Part shown: piece by piece, positions 17,481 to 26,134 of the stretch
How positions within the stretch are numbered: position 1 is the stretch's first letter
Layout: the number at the start of each line of letters is the position of its first letter
NCBI RefSeq assembly: GCF_016028255.1
Contig: NZ_CP065707.1
Span: 1,441,001-1,505,000 of the forward strand
Length of the DNA stretch: 64,000 nucleotides
Reading direction: 5' to 3'
Source: Streptococcus oralis
Lineage (GTDB): Bacteria; Bacillota; Bacilli; Lactobacillales; Streptococcaceae
Program-made: the position numbers and the translations under genes
The notes under the pieces: model-generated
Database searches by the model: none
What the model was told of the DNA's origin: nothing
The model's input: the letters and a program-made list of their open reading frames with translations, nothing else

Positions 17481-17807
17481 TCAAATAAATTTGCTCAAAT
17501 CGTCAAATGAATAATCTTTATAGATTTGATTTGGTTTAAGTACAGAATCAGTTGTAACAGGCAAGTTTTCCAGTAATGTTTCCGCATTTAGTCCTTCTGG
17601 TAAGGAAATCAATTCTCCAGCCATGTTTTCCTGTCTATGCGCAGTAAATAGAAACTCCCCTTTTTCCCAATCTATTGCAAAATCATTCATCACTTCAGAT
17701 TTGGATATGTCTAACAATTCTTCCTGTTGTGCTATAAAGTTTTCATAGATAAATTCATAAAGTGCTTCTTTATCTATTTTTACAACTCTAAGTATGTTAG
17801 CATCCAT
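17481..17807 (-). CDS. Hypothetical acidic protein, immunity-like context
   Basis: 108-aa acidic soluble protein (pattern I-D-K-E-A-L-Y-E-F-I-Y-E-N at residues 11-23, then F-D-W-like I-D-W-E-K-G-E-F-L-F). AAAGGAG lies upstream of the ATG. No family recognised. It is a single-domain protein between other small acidic genes, as in orphan immunity arrays. Confidence 0.6.
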   Translation of the reverse strand: MDANILRVVKIDKEALYEFIYENFIAQQEELLDISKSEVMNDFAIDWEKGEFLFTAHRQENMAGELISLPEGLNAETLLENLPVTTDSVLKPNQIYKDYSFDDLSKFI

Positions 17808-17876
17808 TGATTTTCATACTCCTTTTAAAGCGTGATCCAATTATTGTTTTAACATGAATTGACTTGATAACTAAAA

Positions 17877-18431
17877 TTATAATAGCTCGACTTCAATACC
17901 AGCCGCATCGAAGATTACTTTCACGCTATCAAAATTGCTACTTAAAATAGTTGCTTCTTTCAAGTTTGGAAATTGTTGCAGTTCGGATAAACTGAGCTCA
18001 TTCAAATCAAATGTTCCATCTTCTCCATCCCATTGCGGAATGATATTCATATAAATCTCATTTCCACCATCCATGTAAATTTCTTTGACCTCTTCAGCAT
18101 ATTTCTTAGGAATAGATAAGGCTTCAAAATACTCAAGAGCAGGTTTGATAACTTCCATGCTTTCAGTATCAATCTCTTCTGTACTGTATCGATCAGCAAA
18201 ATCATAAATATCAAAGGATGGTTTCAATACTTGTAAATCGTACATTAAGACCTGAATGACGGCCAATTTAAAATTTAAATGATCAAAATGGAGGATTTGT
18301 TCAGAATCCACATTTGCTTCATCATTTTCTACATCAAGTTTCTTTTCAGAAACAGCCTGATTTTCTTTAGCCTTGTCATGTGACTCCTGATTGAACCGCT
18401 TGTTTCTTTTTCGCTTAAAAAAACTAAACAT
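17877..18431 (-). CDS. Hypothetical protein, possibly DUF6892-like
   Basis: 184 aa. A basic N-terminus (K-R-K-R-N-K-R) and acidic linker precede a compact domain from residue 48 (L-N-F-K-L-A-V-I-Q-V-L-M-Y ... F-D-I-Y-D-F-A-D). The I-Q-x-L-x-Y ... F-D-x-Y-x-F pattern reminds me of DUF6892, which is tentative. Its Shine-Dalgarno (AAGGAG) lies between the expected stop of the broken upstream gene and its ATG, so they formed an operon. Confidence 0.6.
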   Translation of the reverse strand: MFSFFKRKRNKRFNQESHDKAKENQAVSEKKLDVENDEANVDSEQILHFDHLNFKLAVIQVLMYDLQVLKPSFDIYDFADRYSTEEIDTESMEVIKPALEYFEALSIPKKYAEEVKEIYMDGGNEIYMNIIPQWDGEDGTFDLNELSLSELQQFPNLKEATILSSNFDSVKVIFDAAGIEVELL

Positions 18432-18443
18432 GATTTCTCCTTA

Positions 18444-18708
18444 CTAAGTTTCATCTAAATAAATTTTTACTTTGAGGTATTCCTTGTCTTTAGCATCGGC
18501 AAAATCTCCGAGTTTCGAATATAGTCAAAGATGTTCTCATCAAGATCTTCGTCCCTATAAACTCTCTAAACTCTGCATTCTCACTAGTCGGCTTATAGAA
18601 AATATCTAAATGGACTTGATAAAATTCTTCATCATCATTAGGAACTTGTCGAACCATGGACATTTGGTCAGTGATCTTTTCTTTTAAAGATTGGACTAGA
18701 TGGTTCAT
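18444..18708 (-). pseudogene. Small hypothetical gene with two frameshifts
   Basis: The open frame 18490-18708 gives 72 aa with an unnatural end. Two single-base losses, near 18556 and near 18517, would restore a continuous 88-aa product: ...A-E-F-R-E-F, then R-D-E-D-L-D-E-N-I-F-D-Y-I, then K-L-G-D-F-A-D-A-K-D-K-E-Y-L-K-V-K-I-Y-L. The restored stop is TAG at 18444-18446, 12 nt before the next ATG. Two same-direction shifts make chance unlikely. Family unknown. Confidence 0.65.
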
Positions 18709-18767
18709 CGTTCTCTTTTTTCTAAGGGTTTACCTCTGGTATTTCCTTTATTATACTACATAAATAG

Positions 18768-18807
18768 AAAAAAGACTGGAACGAATGGTTGCCCATCATT
18801 ACAGTCT
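18768..18807 (-). terminator. Intrinsic terminator of the glycosidase gene
   Basis: Minus-strand hairpin with outer stem AGACTG/CAGTCT followed by TTTTTTC, 15 nt after the glycosidase stop. Confidence 0.65.
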
Positions 18808-18822
18808 TTCTCTTCTCATTTT

Positions 18823-20562
18823 TTATTGAATCACAAATCCTTTTGGTAAGATGACAAGCTGATTATCTAGTTCTTGACAATGACTGGCTAGCGCTACAGA
18901 ATCACGGTCTACAAGATAGTTTTCACTTGATTGGTTAAAAATGGCTTGGACCTTTTGGCCATCATAATCCCATGCCAGAGATACCACATCTGGCTTGATT
19001 TCTTTCAGGCTATAGGTGCCATGTTGAATAATGTTTGTAGCATCCTTGCGAAGCTGAATCAATTTCTTCATGAAATGAAGCATCTCATTACTGTCGGAAA
19101 CACGTTCCCAAGGCATGACACGACGACAATCTGGGTCTGGTCCTCCACCTAACTCTAACTCCGTTCCATAGTAGAAACACGGTGTCCCCCTTTGCAAAAA
19201 GAGGCAAGTAAGGGCAGACTTAACAAGTTGTACATCTCCTTTGGCAGTAGTCAAAATGCGCTCCGTATCATGCGAATCCAAGAGATTGAACATCACTTCC
19301 GAAATCTGTTGTCTATAGTACATAGACTGGCTATTGATCTCATCGATAAATTGAGGTGCCTTCTTAGTCCCTCGCAAGAAATAATCCTTGATACTATCAG
19401 AGAGAGGATAGTTCATGACTGCGTGGAATTCATCGCCATTTAGCCAAGGCCAAGACGTGTGCCAGACTTCTCCAAGAATATAAAGGTCGGGCTTCTTAGC
19501 TAAAACTGCCTTTCGAAAATCTCGCCAAAATTGATGGTCTACTTCATTAGACACATCCAAGCGCCAAGCATCGATATCAAACTCTTCAATCCAGTAGGTC
19601 GCAACGCTCAACAAATAGTCTCTCACTTGAGGATTTGCCGTATTGAGCTTAGGCATATAGCTCTCAAAGGCAAAGGTGTGATAAGGGAGTTTTCTCGGAT
19701 TACCTAGCTTATCCTTGGTCACTGGGAACTCTTGAACATGGAACCAGTCTTTATAAATAGAATCTTCACCATGTTTGAGGACATCCTGCCACTGTGGAGA
19801 TTGGTCTCCGATATGATTGAAAACAGCGTCCAGCATGATTTTCATACCTCTCTGATGGGCTTGATCCACCAGTTTACGGAATGTTTTCTTGTCTCCAAAA
19901 TGACGGTCAATTTCAAAATAATCCGTCGTATTGTACTTGTGATTGCTTGGAGATTCAAAAATCGGACAGAGATAAAGTCCTGTAATCCCTAAGTCCTGCA
20001 AGTAATCCAGATGGTCAATAATGCCTTGCAAATCTCCGCCAAAGAAATCGCTCGTCTTTGGTTTGATAGAGGAATCCCAAGTTAGAGCCCCCTCTGGAGA
20101 AATCTCAGGATTTCCATTTGCGAAGCGTTCTGGAAAAATCTGGTACCAGATCGTCTTTGAAACCCAGTCAGGTACATGACAAGCATCAATTTCATGAATA
20201 TAAGGAAGCTTAAAGCCGTTTCCTTCGTAATGAAGATTTTCGAGCGTGTTTTCAACACATCCCTTATCGCCATACAAGATACTCTGCCCTTGCTTATCCT
20301 TGAGTTCAAAGAGATACTGGAGTCGCGCATAGCCAACTGTAACCTCCACTTGCCAGTAATCAAACAAAGCATCGGAGGTAAGTTTCCTCATCTCCTTGAT
20401 TGCTTCATAACGATCCTCTATAAAGATAAAAGGATCACCATAATGTAAGTTGATGCTTTCAATATCATCTTTCTTAGTCCGGATACGAATGTGCATTGTC
20501 TTATCCTTATAAAGATAAGCATACTCCGACTCTGGTCTATGGTAAATAGCTGTTAATTCCAC
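18823..20562 (-). CDS. GH13 alpha-glycosidase (neopullulanase/maltogenic amylase type)
   Basis: 579-aa cytoplasmic GH13 enzyme acting on maltodextrins, with no signal peptide. It has an N-terminal beta domain (1-125), then the TIM barrel. Conserved regions: D-A-V-F-N-H (I), D-A-W-R-L-D-V-S-N-E with the nucleophile Asp (II), I-L-G-E-V-W with the acid/base Glu (III) and L-L-D-S-H-D-T-E-R (IV). I choose the GTG at 20562 because AGGAGA lies 8 nt upstream; the frame opens at an ATG nine codons earlier that would swallow this site. A promoter and a cre-like site precede it, fitting CcpA repression. Confidence 0.92.
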   Translation of the reverse strand: MELTAIYHRPESEYAYLYKDKTMHIRIRTKKDDIESINLHYGDPFIFIEDRYEAIKEMRKLTSDALFDYWQVEVTVGYARLQYLFELKDKQGQSILYGDKGCVENTLENLHYEGNGFKLPYIHEIDACHVPDWVSKTIWYQIFPERFANGNPEISPEGALTWDSSIKPKTSDFFGGDLQGIIDHLDYLQDLGITGLYLCPIFESPSNHKYNTTDYFEIDRHFGDKKTFRKLVDQAHQRGMKIMLDAVFNHIGDQSPQWQDVLKHGEDSIYKDWFHVQEFPVTKDKLGNPRKLPYHTFAFESYMPKLNTANPQVRDYLLSVATYWIEEFDIDAWRLDVSNEVDHQFWRDFRKAVLAKKPDLYILGEVWHTSWPWLNGDEFHAVMNYPLSDSIKDYFLRGTKKAPQFIDEINSQSMYYRQQISEVMFNLLDSHDTERILTTAKGDVQLVKSALTCLFLQRGTPCFYYGTELELGGGPDPDCRRVMPWERVSDSNEMLHFMKKLIQLRKDATNIIQHGTYSLKEIKPDVVSLAWDYDGQKVQAIFNQSSENYLVDRDSVALASHCQELDNQLVILPKGFVIQ

Positions 20563-20600
20563 TGTATTTGTCTCCTGATTTACTTTCATTCATCTGCGAC

Positions 20601-20655
20601 GCAAACGTTTTCATAATCATAACTCCAGTATACTACTTTAAAATTTTATTTGCAA
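20601..20655 (-). promoter_or_regulatory. Promoter with cre-like operator for the glycosidase
   Basis: TTGCAA (20650-20655), 17-nt spacer, TATACT (20627-20632). Downstream of the start region lies TATGAAAACGTTTGC (20601-20615), close to the catabolite-response element consensus and placed to act as a roadblock for CcpA. Confidence 0.7.
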
Positions 20656-20692
20656 GGCTCGTTTGTATTTTCCAATAGTTTGTTTATGAAAA

Positions 20693-20728
20693 TAAAAAAG
20701 CAGTAAATCTCACAACTTACTACTTTTT
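20693..20728 (-). terminator. Intrinsic terminator after the nucleotidyltransferase-like gene
   Basis: Minus-strand imperfect stem AGTAGTAA/TTACTGCT followed by six T. Confidence 0.6.
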
Positions 20729-20738
20729 AAATGATGAT

Positions 20739-21230
20739 TTACAAATGTCTTTCCAGCCATTCAATCTTCTTAAAATCTTTATTGCTATTTTGATTGTTTC
20801 GATAGGAGTCTTGAGAAGAAACTTTGTAAATACTTAGATACTGTTCCAGACTTGGAACACGAAAAGTGATGTTCTCAAGATGAATCAGCTCTATATCCGA
20901 TTCCGAAACTCCTGCAAAATCAGGTAAGGAATCGATACTTCCAAATTCAACACTCAAGCCATCTTTTTGGAATTCATGCTCATGAATATCTATCAAGGTG
21001 TAGCCTAAGTGGTTCATAACTTTCATTATCTTGTCCCAGTCATAAATCCTGAGATGATCAGGCGCTTCCCATCCTCTAGGATCTCCAGGGACATGAATGT
21101 CAATGTCAGATGGCTCCCATTCTTCATTTGAACGGTATTCAAATCCCAAAGACCCCATAAGCGTCGGTGTAATTCCGACTTGGTTTAAATGGAAACAAAT
21201 GGTTTTAAATTCTTCAAATAATAGACTCAT
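20739..21230 (-). CDS. Nucleotidyltransferase-like protein
   Basis: 163 aa. The motif G-S-L-G-F-E ... P-S-D-I-D-I-H-V near residues 25-45 has the G-S and D-x-D of the nucleotidyltransferase fold (antibiotic NTase / MNT type). Homologues are sometimes misnamed phosphoribosylanthranilate isomerase. The ATG at 21230 is the likely start; a TTG six codons earlier would be an alternative. It is monocistronic with its own terminator. The substrate is unknown. Confidence 0.7.
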   Translation of the reverse strand: MSLLFEEFKTICFHLNQVGITPTLMGSLGFEYRSNEEWEPSDIDIHVPGDPRGWEAPDHLRIYDWDKIMKVMNHLGYTLIDIHEHEFQKDGLSVEFGSIDSLPDFAGVSESDIELIHLENITFRVPSLEQYLSIYKVSSQDSYRNNQNSNKDFKKIEWLERHL

Positions 21231-21248
21231 GTTTACTCTAAACCTCAA

Positions 21249-21636
21249 ATGTTAATTTCATCTAAATGTTCGTTTAAATGTTCGTTATTTCTACTTTATT
21301 ATATTAAAAATCTTCAATAATCTCAATTCGAAAATCAGACATAGAATCTAAGTAAAAGGATGACTCACTTGCCTTGATAGTTAAAAATCAGCAAATATAA
21401 AAGATTTGCTGATTCAACATTATTTCATAGAACTAGAGATTTGTAGCTTTTATTCTAAGGTCTTATTTTAGGTTTCTGCTGCTTATGAAAAGGATTGGCT
21501 ATCTAGATTATATCGTCGGCAGCTACTACACTGCACATACAACGGCTTCAAAGGATATAAAATCTGTAATTCTTTCCTTTCGAACATAAATTGATTCATT
21601 TTTTGTCACATTTTTTCTAAACTGAGTGACTACCTG
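21249..21636. other. Gene-free stretch
   Basis: 388 nt without a credible reading frame. It holds a short tandem repeat of AAATGTTCGTTT near 21260-21290 and a terminator (listed separately). The segment 21470-21580 is less AT-rich than its surroundings and may be a decayed gene, but I cannot name it. Confidence 0.5.
21381..21414 (-). terminator. Intrinsic terminator
   Basis: Perfect 11-bp stem AATCAGCAAAT/ATTTGCTGATT (21386-21396 with 21404-21414) and 7-nt loop, with T-rich flank on the minus side. It lies about 220 nt after the 189-aa gene. Confidence 0.8.
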
Positions 21637-22206
21637 TTAAATTATAGAAAATTGTTGTTTGATTTCAGACAGTTCTTGTAACTTTCTTTCCAAAACCACT
21701 GGATTCATTCCATTTTGAACTGCAATTTCATAATACTTATCAAACTCAGGATGATTATTTTGTTTTACAACTGCTAAAAGTTCTGCAAAATATCCCCAAA
21801 CATTATTATAGCTCCTTGTTGAAGTATAATCTTCTCTTTTCGGCATCCACTGCAGTTTTACAAAATATTTGTAAAGTATCTTGCTCCATGTTTCTATATC
21901 ATCATCATAGCAAAAAAACTTATTTTCAAACAAACTGCCGAAACGCTTATCCCAAAATTTTACATTATCAGGTAAATACCATGTATTACGGGTGTCACGA
22001 CATATCAATTCTATTGCTATTCTTTCAAGTATTACAGCCGGATCTCCACCTACACAGTCATAACTTCCAGCAACCATGCTTTGTGAGGCTTCTTCTTTTA
22101 ATTCTTCATAAGCTGTGCTGCTATCAAGCAAGACCAAAGCAATTTTGGCACGGTGACCAAATGCTTTTCCTGCACTCAATATTCGATACTTCTCAATTTG
22201 GTTCAT
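21637..22206 (-). CDS. Hypothetical soluble protein
   Basis: 189 aa, no signal or membrane segment. The opening M-N-Q-I-E-K-Y-R-I-L-S-A-G-K-A-F-G-H-R-A-K-I-A-L and a Trp/Tyr-rich middle suggest a folded cytosolic domain. A good GGAGGAACT-type site precedes the ATG. No family recognised. Its position among small single-domain genes suggests an immunity-type role, which is inference only. Confidence 0.6.
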   Translation of the reverse strand: MNQIEKYRILSAGKAFGHRAKIALVLLDSSTAYEELKEEASQSMVAGSYDCVGGDPAVILERIAIELICRDTRNTWYLPDNVKFWDKRFGSLFENKFFCYDDDIETWSKILYKYFVKLQWMPKREDYTSTRSYNNVWGYFAELLAVVKQNNHPEFDKYYEIAVQNGMNPVVLERKLQELSEIKQQFSII

Positions 22207-22323
22207 AGTTCCTCCAGCAATTATTTTTCCTTATGTTGATTCATCTTTTTATAACAATTCCTTATACAGATATCACAATCCTCTCTAAGATTGATTTCTC
22301 TTAGTTACTTTTGTTGAATAAAA

Positions 22324-22752
22324 TTATTTTCTTGATTGATAGAATTCCTTATACTTTGGATCGTCAGACTGGAAATATCGGTTGCCTACACCTTTTTGTT
22401 TGAGCAGATTCTTCCATAGTTCAAATGCTTCGTCTAAGCTTCCAAGTTCAAATTCATACTTTGCCTTCATGTGTTCAACCTCAGAATCAAACAAGTGCAG
22501 CTCATCATTGTTTTCGATCATTCTGTCCAACCAAGATTTTGCTATCACCATATCTCTATTTCCGATCGCATGCTTGAAAAAGCTTTTCGCATAGTTGTAT
22601 CCCTGATTCCATTTTGTTCCCGACTCTGGAAAAGCGTTCCAACTTTGTTCTGCAAGAACGAATCCCTCCTCGAACTTGTTTTCGCCTATCTTTGTTACAG
22701 CTTCCTTACCATAAGCAATAACCTCTGCATATCTTTCATCATCCAACAACAT
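22324..22752 (-). CDS. TPR-like helical hypothetical protein
   Basis: 142-aa all-helical protein. The segments A-I-G-N-R-D-M-V-I-A-K-S-W-L-D and K-A-K-Y-E-F-E-L-G-S-L-D-E-A-F-E-L-W look like tetratricopeptide-type helix pairs. GAGGAGGAATG lies before the ATG. Function unknown; small TPR-like proteins are common in toxin-immunity arrays. Confidence 0.62.
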   Translation of the reverse strand: MLLDDERYAEVIAYGKEAVTKIGENKFEEGFVLAEQSWNAFPESGTKWNQGYNYAKSFFKHAIGNRDMVIAKSWLDRMIENNDELHLFDSEVEHMKAKYEFELGSLDEAFELWKNLLKQKGVGNRYFQSDDPKYKEFYQSRK

Positions 22753-22937
22753 CCTACATTCCTCCTCAAATTTTTATTGTTATGTTATCTTTTCAGTCAC
22801 ATGATTGCATTCGGTTTTATCTCAGCAAATACTAAACTATCTTTTACACAGTTACAACAAATGATTTCAATATTCTTTATATTTTTCTATCTAAACGTTA
22901 AATTATCCATCCTATTCTCTTACGATTATAACATTTA

Positions 22938-23291
22938 TTATTCAGCATTATTCTTGTTCATATACCAACTTGGGATTATTCGGTTCATATAGTCATACCA
23001 TTCCAAAATTTCCTTAGCTTGATTTTGCATTACTGCTACTTCCTCTTCTCCATAAGGAACAGCCCATGGAAGGGTTCCAACTAGGTTGCTTAGAATGTAA
23101 ATTGCAAGAAGTTTCTAAAATAAATCCGGAACCTCGTCATCAAAATATCCATCTATCATACCAGATGCAAAAGAGGGAGATACTTGAGGTCTATCTTTTA
23201 AAAATTTACGAACTCCAAGAGAAGCAACTTTTTCCATAAAATCAAATTCAATTTTCTTAGAATCTAGCTTCTCTTTATCAGAAACACGCAT
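22938..23291 (-). pseudogene. Hypothetical gene interrupted by a nonsense codon
   Basis: From the ATG at 23291 (GGAGGA 10 nt upstream) the frame reads M-R-V-S-D-K-E-K-L-D to a TAG at 23115-23117 after 58 codons. It then continues in the same frame with natural-looking sequence (W-A-V-P-Y-G-E-E-E-V ... W-Y-D-Y-M-N-R-I-I-P-S-W-Y) to TAA at 22938. The intact product would be 117 aa. One base change explains the stop. Family unknown. Confidence 0.6.
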
Positions 23292-23336
23292 AGCATAAAC
23301 TTCCTCCCTGTGAACTATTGGTTTATACTGACATTC

Positions 23337-23954
23337 CTACTTGCCATACTCTTTTACTTTATCAGCATATTCAGTCAAAAGATTTTTTGAATATATTTTT
23401 TCATTACTTGAATTTCTAACTTCTTTCCAAAGAATAGAAGCTACTTTTAGTTTATTAGAGTAGTTGGCACTATTTTCGTCTGCACAGAAATCCTTTAGAA
23501 ATTGATTCCATTGACAAACCGAATGATCATACTTGGCATAATCTGAATCTCCATAGTAAACTTTTAGCATATCTTGGATTGTAAAACTCAAATCATTTTC
23601 TCTTTTTACTTTTCTCCAAGCTGTCGCCATATCAGCAGTAAATTTAAATGGCGAAACATCTGTTAAAGTTGAGAAATATTCTCTAAAGTGTGCGTTAAAG
23701 GAGAATCCACACTCAAGTAAGGGCGTATCTAAAGCAACGACTTCTACTTGTTTCTTTTTCCTTTTTATTGATGATTTTTTAATCAAATTTCCCTTAAAAT
23801 ACTGCTCAATAATATCATTGAGTTCCTGTTTTGTACCTCTATATTCAAGTCCTAATGACCTGCATATCTGTGAGAGTTCATCACGATACCAATAGTATTT
23901 ATTAAATTCATCAAAGGATGTGATTTTATCAACCCCAGGTCTACTCTCTATCAA
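23337..23954 (-). CDS. SAP-domain protein (DUF6434-like)
   Basis: 205 aa. The N-terminal P-G-V-D-K-I-T-S-F-D-E-F-N-K-Y-Y-W-Y-R-D-E-L and L-G-L-E-Y-R-G-T-K-Q-E-L give a SAP-like helix-extended-helix fold, followed by a Lys-rich linker and a second domain from about residue 80. The start codon is TTG at 23954, with an ideal AAGGAGG 7 nt upstream. SAP/DUF6434 proteins are usually annotated as nucleic-acid-binding of unknown role. Confidence 0.72.
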   Translation of the reverse strand: MIESRPGVDKITSFDEFNKYYWYRDELSQICRSLGLEYRGTKQELNDIIEQYFKGNLIKKSSIKRKKKQVEVVALDTPLLECGFSFNAHFREYFSTLTDVSPFKFTADMATAWRKVKRENDLSFTIQDMLKVYYGDSDYAKYDHSVCQWNQFLKDFCADENSANYSNKLKVASILWKEVRNSSNEKIYSKNLLTEYADKVKEYGK

Positions 23955-24027
23955 TATAACACCTCCTTAAAAACAGTTTAGGTTTTCATCTCAAAATAAT
24001 GGAATTTTGGCTTCTTTATTTTGAGGA

Positions 24028-24077
24028 TTAGCAACGTTTCACTAACAAACTCACACACTCAGCGGTTCGGACTTACC
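24028..24077 (-). pseudogene. Third rlmD-like 3'-end fragment
   Basis: The minus frame ends A-E-C-V-S-L-L-V-K-R-C-stop. Its last 33 nt match the end of the intact rlmD ([10 protein letters not shown]) at 27 positions by eye. It abuts the end of the ADP-ribosylglycohydrolase fragment at 24078. It is too short to be a gene and is read as a leftover of an integration or recombination event. Confidence 0.5.
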
Positions 24078-24187
24078 GTATCATCAGTGAAAAGACAATC
24101 CTCACGAAATAAAGAAAAATCCTTCGTTTTGATATTGTTCCATTCGTAAACTGAACCTACAACGTCTCCAACTATTGCTCCTAGCAT
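24059..24187 (-). pseudogene. ADP-ribosylglycohydrolase 5' fragment, copy 1
   Basis: 42-codon frame, M-L-G-A-I-V-G-D-V-V-G-S-V-Y-E-W ... F-T-D-D-T-V, the N-terminus of DraG-like ADP-ribosylglycohydrolases including the metal-binding T-D-D. After T-D-D-T-V it runs into unrelated sequence (S-P-N-R-stop). The full family is about 250-300 aa, so nearly all catalytic residues are missing. Confidence 0.75.
24078..24187. repeat. Direct repeat, copy 1 (110 bp)
   Basis: Identical to 26321-26430 except for one C/T difference. Both copies hold the 5' end of the ADP-ribosylglycohydrolase gene and end exactly at its ATG. Confidence 0.95.
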
Positions 24188-24232
24188 AAGATTTGCCACC
24201 TTCTAAGTTTTTATAATCTACTCTCAACTTCT

Positions 24233-24862
24233 CTAGTATTCTTTTTTCTCCATAATTAAAATAGATATTTTTATAGCAATTCCTATGATAACAATACTGA
24301 CAAAAAACATTCCAATTAAAATCATTAATCTCGAATTCTTTAAGAAAAACTCTACAACATTAGACAGTAAATCTGATTTTGCTTTAAAAAAACTAGACAG
24401 AGCAAATACTGTAAAGTATGTTATAACCATGATTAGCCTACCTTTTTCAGCACCGTACTTAAGGATAAACGGAAGTTGAATAGCTGATATCAAAATACTT
24501 GCAACTAATGTAATTAGTGAGATAAATATGATGCTGTCTATTAACATCTCTTTTTTTATTACCAATTGAACAAATAAACAAACTGAACCTACTAATCCAA
24601 AAACAAACGCAAAAAACAATTTACTTAATACAAAGCTACTCTTTTTAATCGGCATTGAAAAGGCAAATTGTTCAAATTTCGATTTCGTATCATAACCAAA
24701 AGCGATTGCAGTTAAAATTAACGGTATCATTGTACAAATAAGCGGTATCATAAAAATTTCATTTTCATACACACCATACACAATGAGGGCAATACAGAGA
24801 GCAATTGTTAATAGTAGTGTTTTCTTTAAAGTAGCTATATCTTTTAATATCAATGCAGTCAT
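24233..24862 (-). CDS. ABC-2 type transporter permease
   Basis: 209-aa membrane protein with six hydrophobic helices; the first 80 residues (F-G-Y-D-T-K-S-K-F-E-Q-F-A-F-S-M-P-I) match the ABC2 family seen beside YtrA-type regulators. It overlaps the ATPase gene by one base. With the ATPase and regulator it forms a three-gene exporter module; the substrate is unknown, though related modules respond to cell-wall-active peptides. Confidence 0.88.
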   Translation of the reverse strand: MTALILKDIATLKKTLLLTIALCIALIVYGVYENEIFMIPLICTMIPLILTAIAFGYDTKSKFEQFAFSMPIKKSSFVLSKLFFAFVFGLVGSVCLFVQLVIKKEMLIDSIIFISLITLVASILISAIQLPFILKYGAEKGRLIMVITYFTVFALSSFFKAKSDLLSNVVEFFLKNSRLMILIGMFFVSIVIIGIAIKISILIMEKKEY

Positions 24863-25710
24863 TATCTTTTACCTCCTTTCACAAAATAAATCATAATATC
24901 TTCGATAGATGGTTTTTGTAATCTGATTCCATCTGGAACAAGATTTCTTCTTACAAGCAACTCTTGTCCGAATGAGTGTATCCTTCTTCCAATTATGGCT
25001 TCCTCATCAAGATTTTCAACTTCTTCATTAGATAAAGTACAGATACCATAGTTTTCTTTGAGTTCATCCTTTGGTTCAACAAAAAGAACTTTACCATCAT
25101 TGATAAAAGCAATATAATCCGCCACTTTCTCTAAATCTGATAGGATATGTGACGATATTAAAATTGTATGATTCTCATCTTGAATAAAGTCAAGAAGAAA
25201 ATCTAAAATTTCCTCCCTTACAATCGGATCCAATCCACTCGTAGCTTCATCCAAAATGAGAATTTCTGCTTTATGAGATAAAGCTACTGCCATCGATAAT
25301 TTCATTCTCATTCCACGAGAATAACTTTTAATAGCCTGTTTTTCAGATAAATTAAATTTTTTTATTAATTGATAGAAAAATTCTCTGTCCCATTTTGAAT
25401 ATACCCTTGAACAAAATTTTTCCAAATCAACAAGTGTCATTTCTTCCGGCACTAATAAATCATCAAACACTACTCCGATTTTATCTTTCAATTCAAGACT
25501 ATTAGGATTATCATAACCTAAAATTTTAATTTCTCCTGAATCTTTCTTAAGTAATCCTAACAATAATTTTATGGTTGTACTTTTACCAGCACCGTTTTGG
25601 CCAATATAACCGACAATAGAGCCTTTAGGAATAGAAAAATCTATCGGTCCTAATGTAAAGCCATCAAACTTTTTAACCAAGTTTTTGATTTCAATAGCAA
25701 AATCACTCAT
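24862..25710 (-). CDS. ABC transporter ATP-binding protein
   Basis: 282 aa. Walker A G-Q-N-G-A-G-K-S-T near residue 40, signature Y-S-R-G-M-R-M-K (a degenerate LSGGQ), Walker B I-L-I-L-D-E-A-T-S-G-L-D-P and H-switch S-S-H-I-L-S-D-L. The C-terminal 60 residues form the extra domain usual in drug/peptide exporters. It overlaps the GntR gene by 8 nt. Confidence 0.93.
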   Translation of the reverse strand: MSDFAIEIKNLVKKFDGFTLGPIDFSIPKGSIVGYIGQNGAGKSTTIKLLLGLLKKDSGEIKILGYDNPNSLELKDKIGVVFDDLLVPEEMTLVDLEKFCSRVYSKWDREFFYQLIKKFNLSEKQAIKSYSRGMRMKLSMAVALSHKAEILILDEATSGLDPIVREEILDFLLDFIQDENHTILISSHILSDLEKVADYIAFINDGKVLFVEPKDELKENYGICTLSNEEVENLDEEAIIGRRIHSFGQELLVRRNLVPDGIRLQKPSIEDIMIYFVKGGKR

Positions 25711-26083
25711 ATTTTCCCTCCATATAACTACTAAACATCTCTACCAACTCATCATTGGTAACACCTGCAATCGCTGAAAGCTCAAGAATATCTTGCATCT
25801 TTGATTCGATTCGTTTCAAATATTCTTCTCGAATAAGCTCTTTATTTTGAGCTGCAACAAAATTACCTTTACCTTGAACTGAATTAATGAAACCATCAAG
25901 TTCTAGCTCATCAAAAGCTCTTTTAGCAGTTATCATACTCACTCGAAGTTCTTTAGCTAAAAATCTGATTGATGGTAATTGCTCGCCAACCTTTAATTCT
26001 CCCGAAATAATCTGAGCTTTTATTTGATTTTTAATCTGTAAATAAATCGGATTATCACTTGAATTATCAATCTGTATATTCAC
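25703..26083 (-). CDS. GntR-family regulator, YtrA subfamily
   Basis: 126-aa repressor. The winged helix-turn-helix (residues 15-75: P-I-Y-L-Q-I-K-N-Q-I ... L-R-V-S-M-I-T-A-K-R-A-F-D-E-L-E) is followed by a short C-terminal helical part, as in YtrA, which autoregulates neighbouring ABC operons. The start is GTG at 26083 with AGGAGG upstream. A consensus promoter is at 26135-26163, where the protein probably binds. Confidence 0.93.
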   Translation of the reverse strand: MNIQIDNSSDNPIYLQIKNQIKAQIISGELKVGEQLPSIRFLAKELRVSMITAKRAFDELELDGFINSVQGKGNFVAAQNKELIREEYLKRIESKMQDILELSAIAGVTNDELVEMFSSYMEGKYE

Positions 26084-26134
26084 CCTCCATATCCTCCTAA
26101 CTATCCAACTGTTATCTCTGTTTCATCTGTCTAT

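Noticed and set aside
21249..21636. Possible insertion-sequence remnant
   Set aside because: No terminal repeats, transposase motifs or target duplication could be seen.
22471..22992. 173-codon plus-strand hydrophobic frame
   Set aside because: Opposite the TPR-like gene and the interrupted gene; no ribosome site; hydrophobicity follows from AT-rich antisense.
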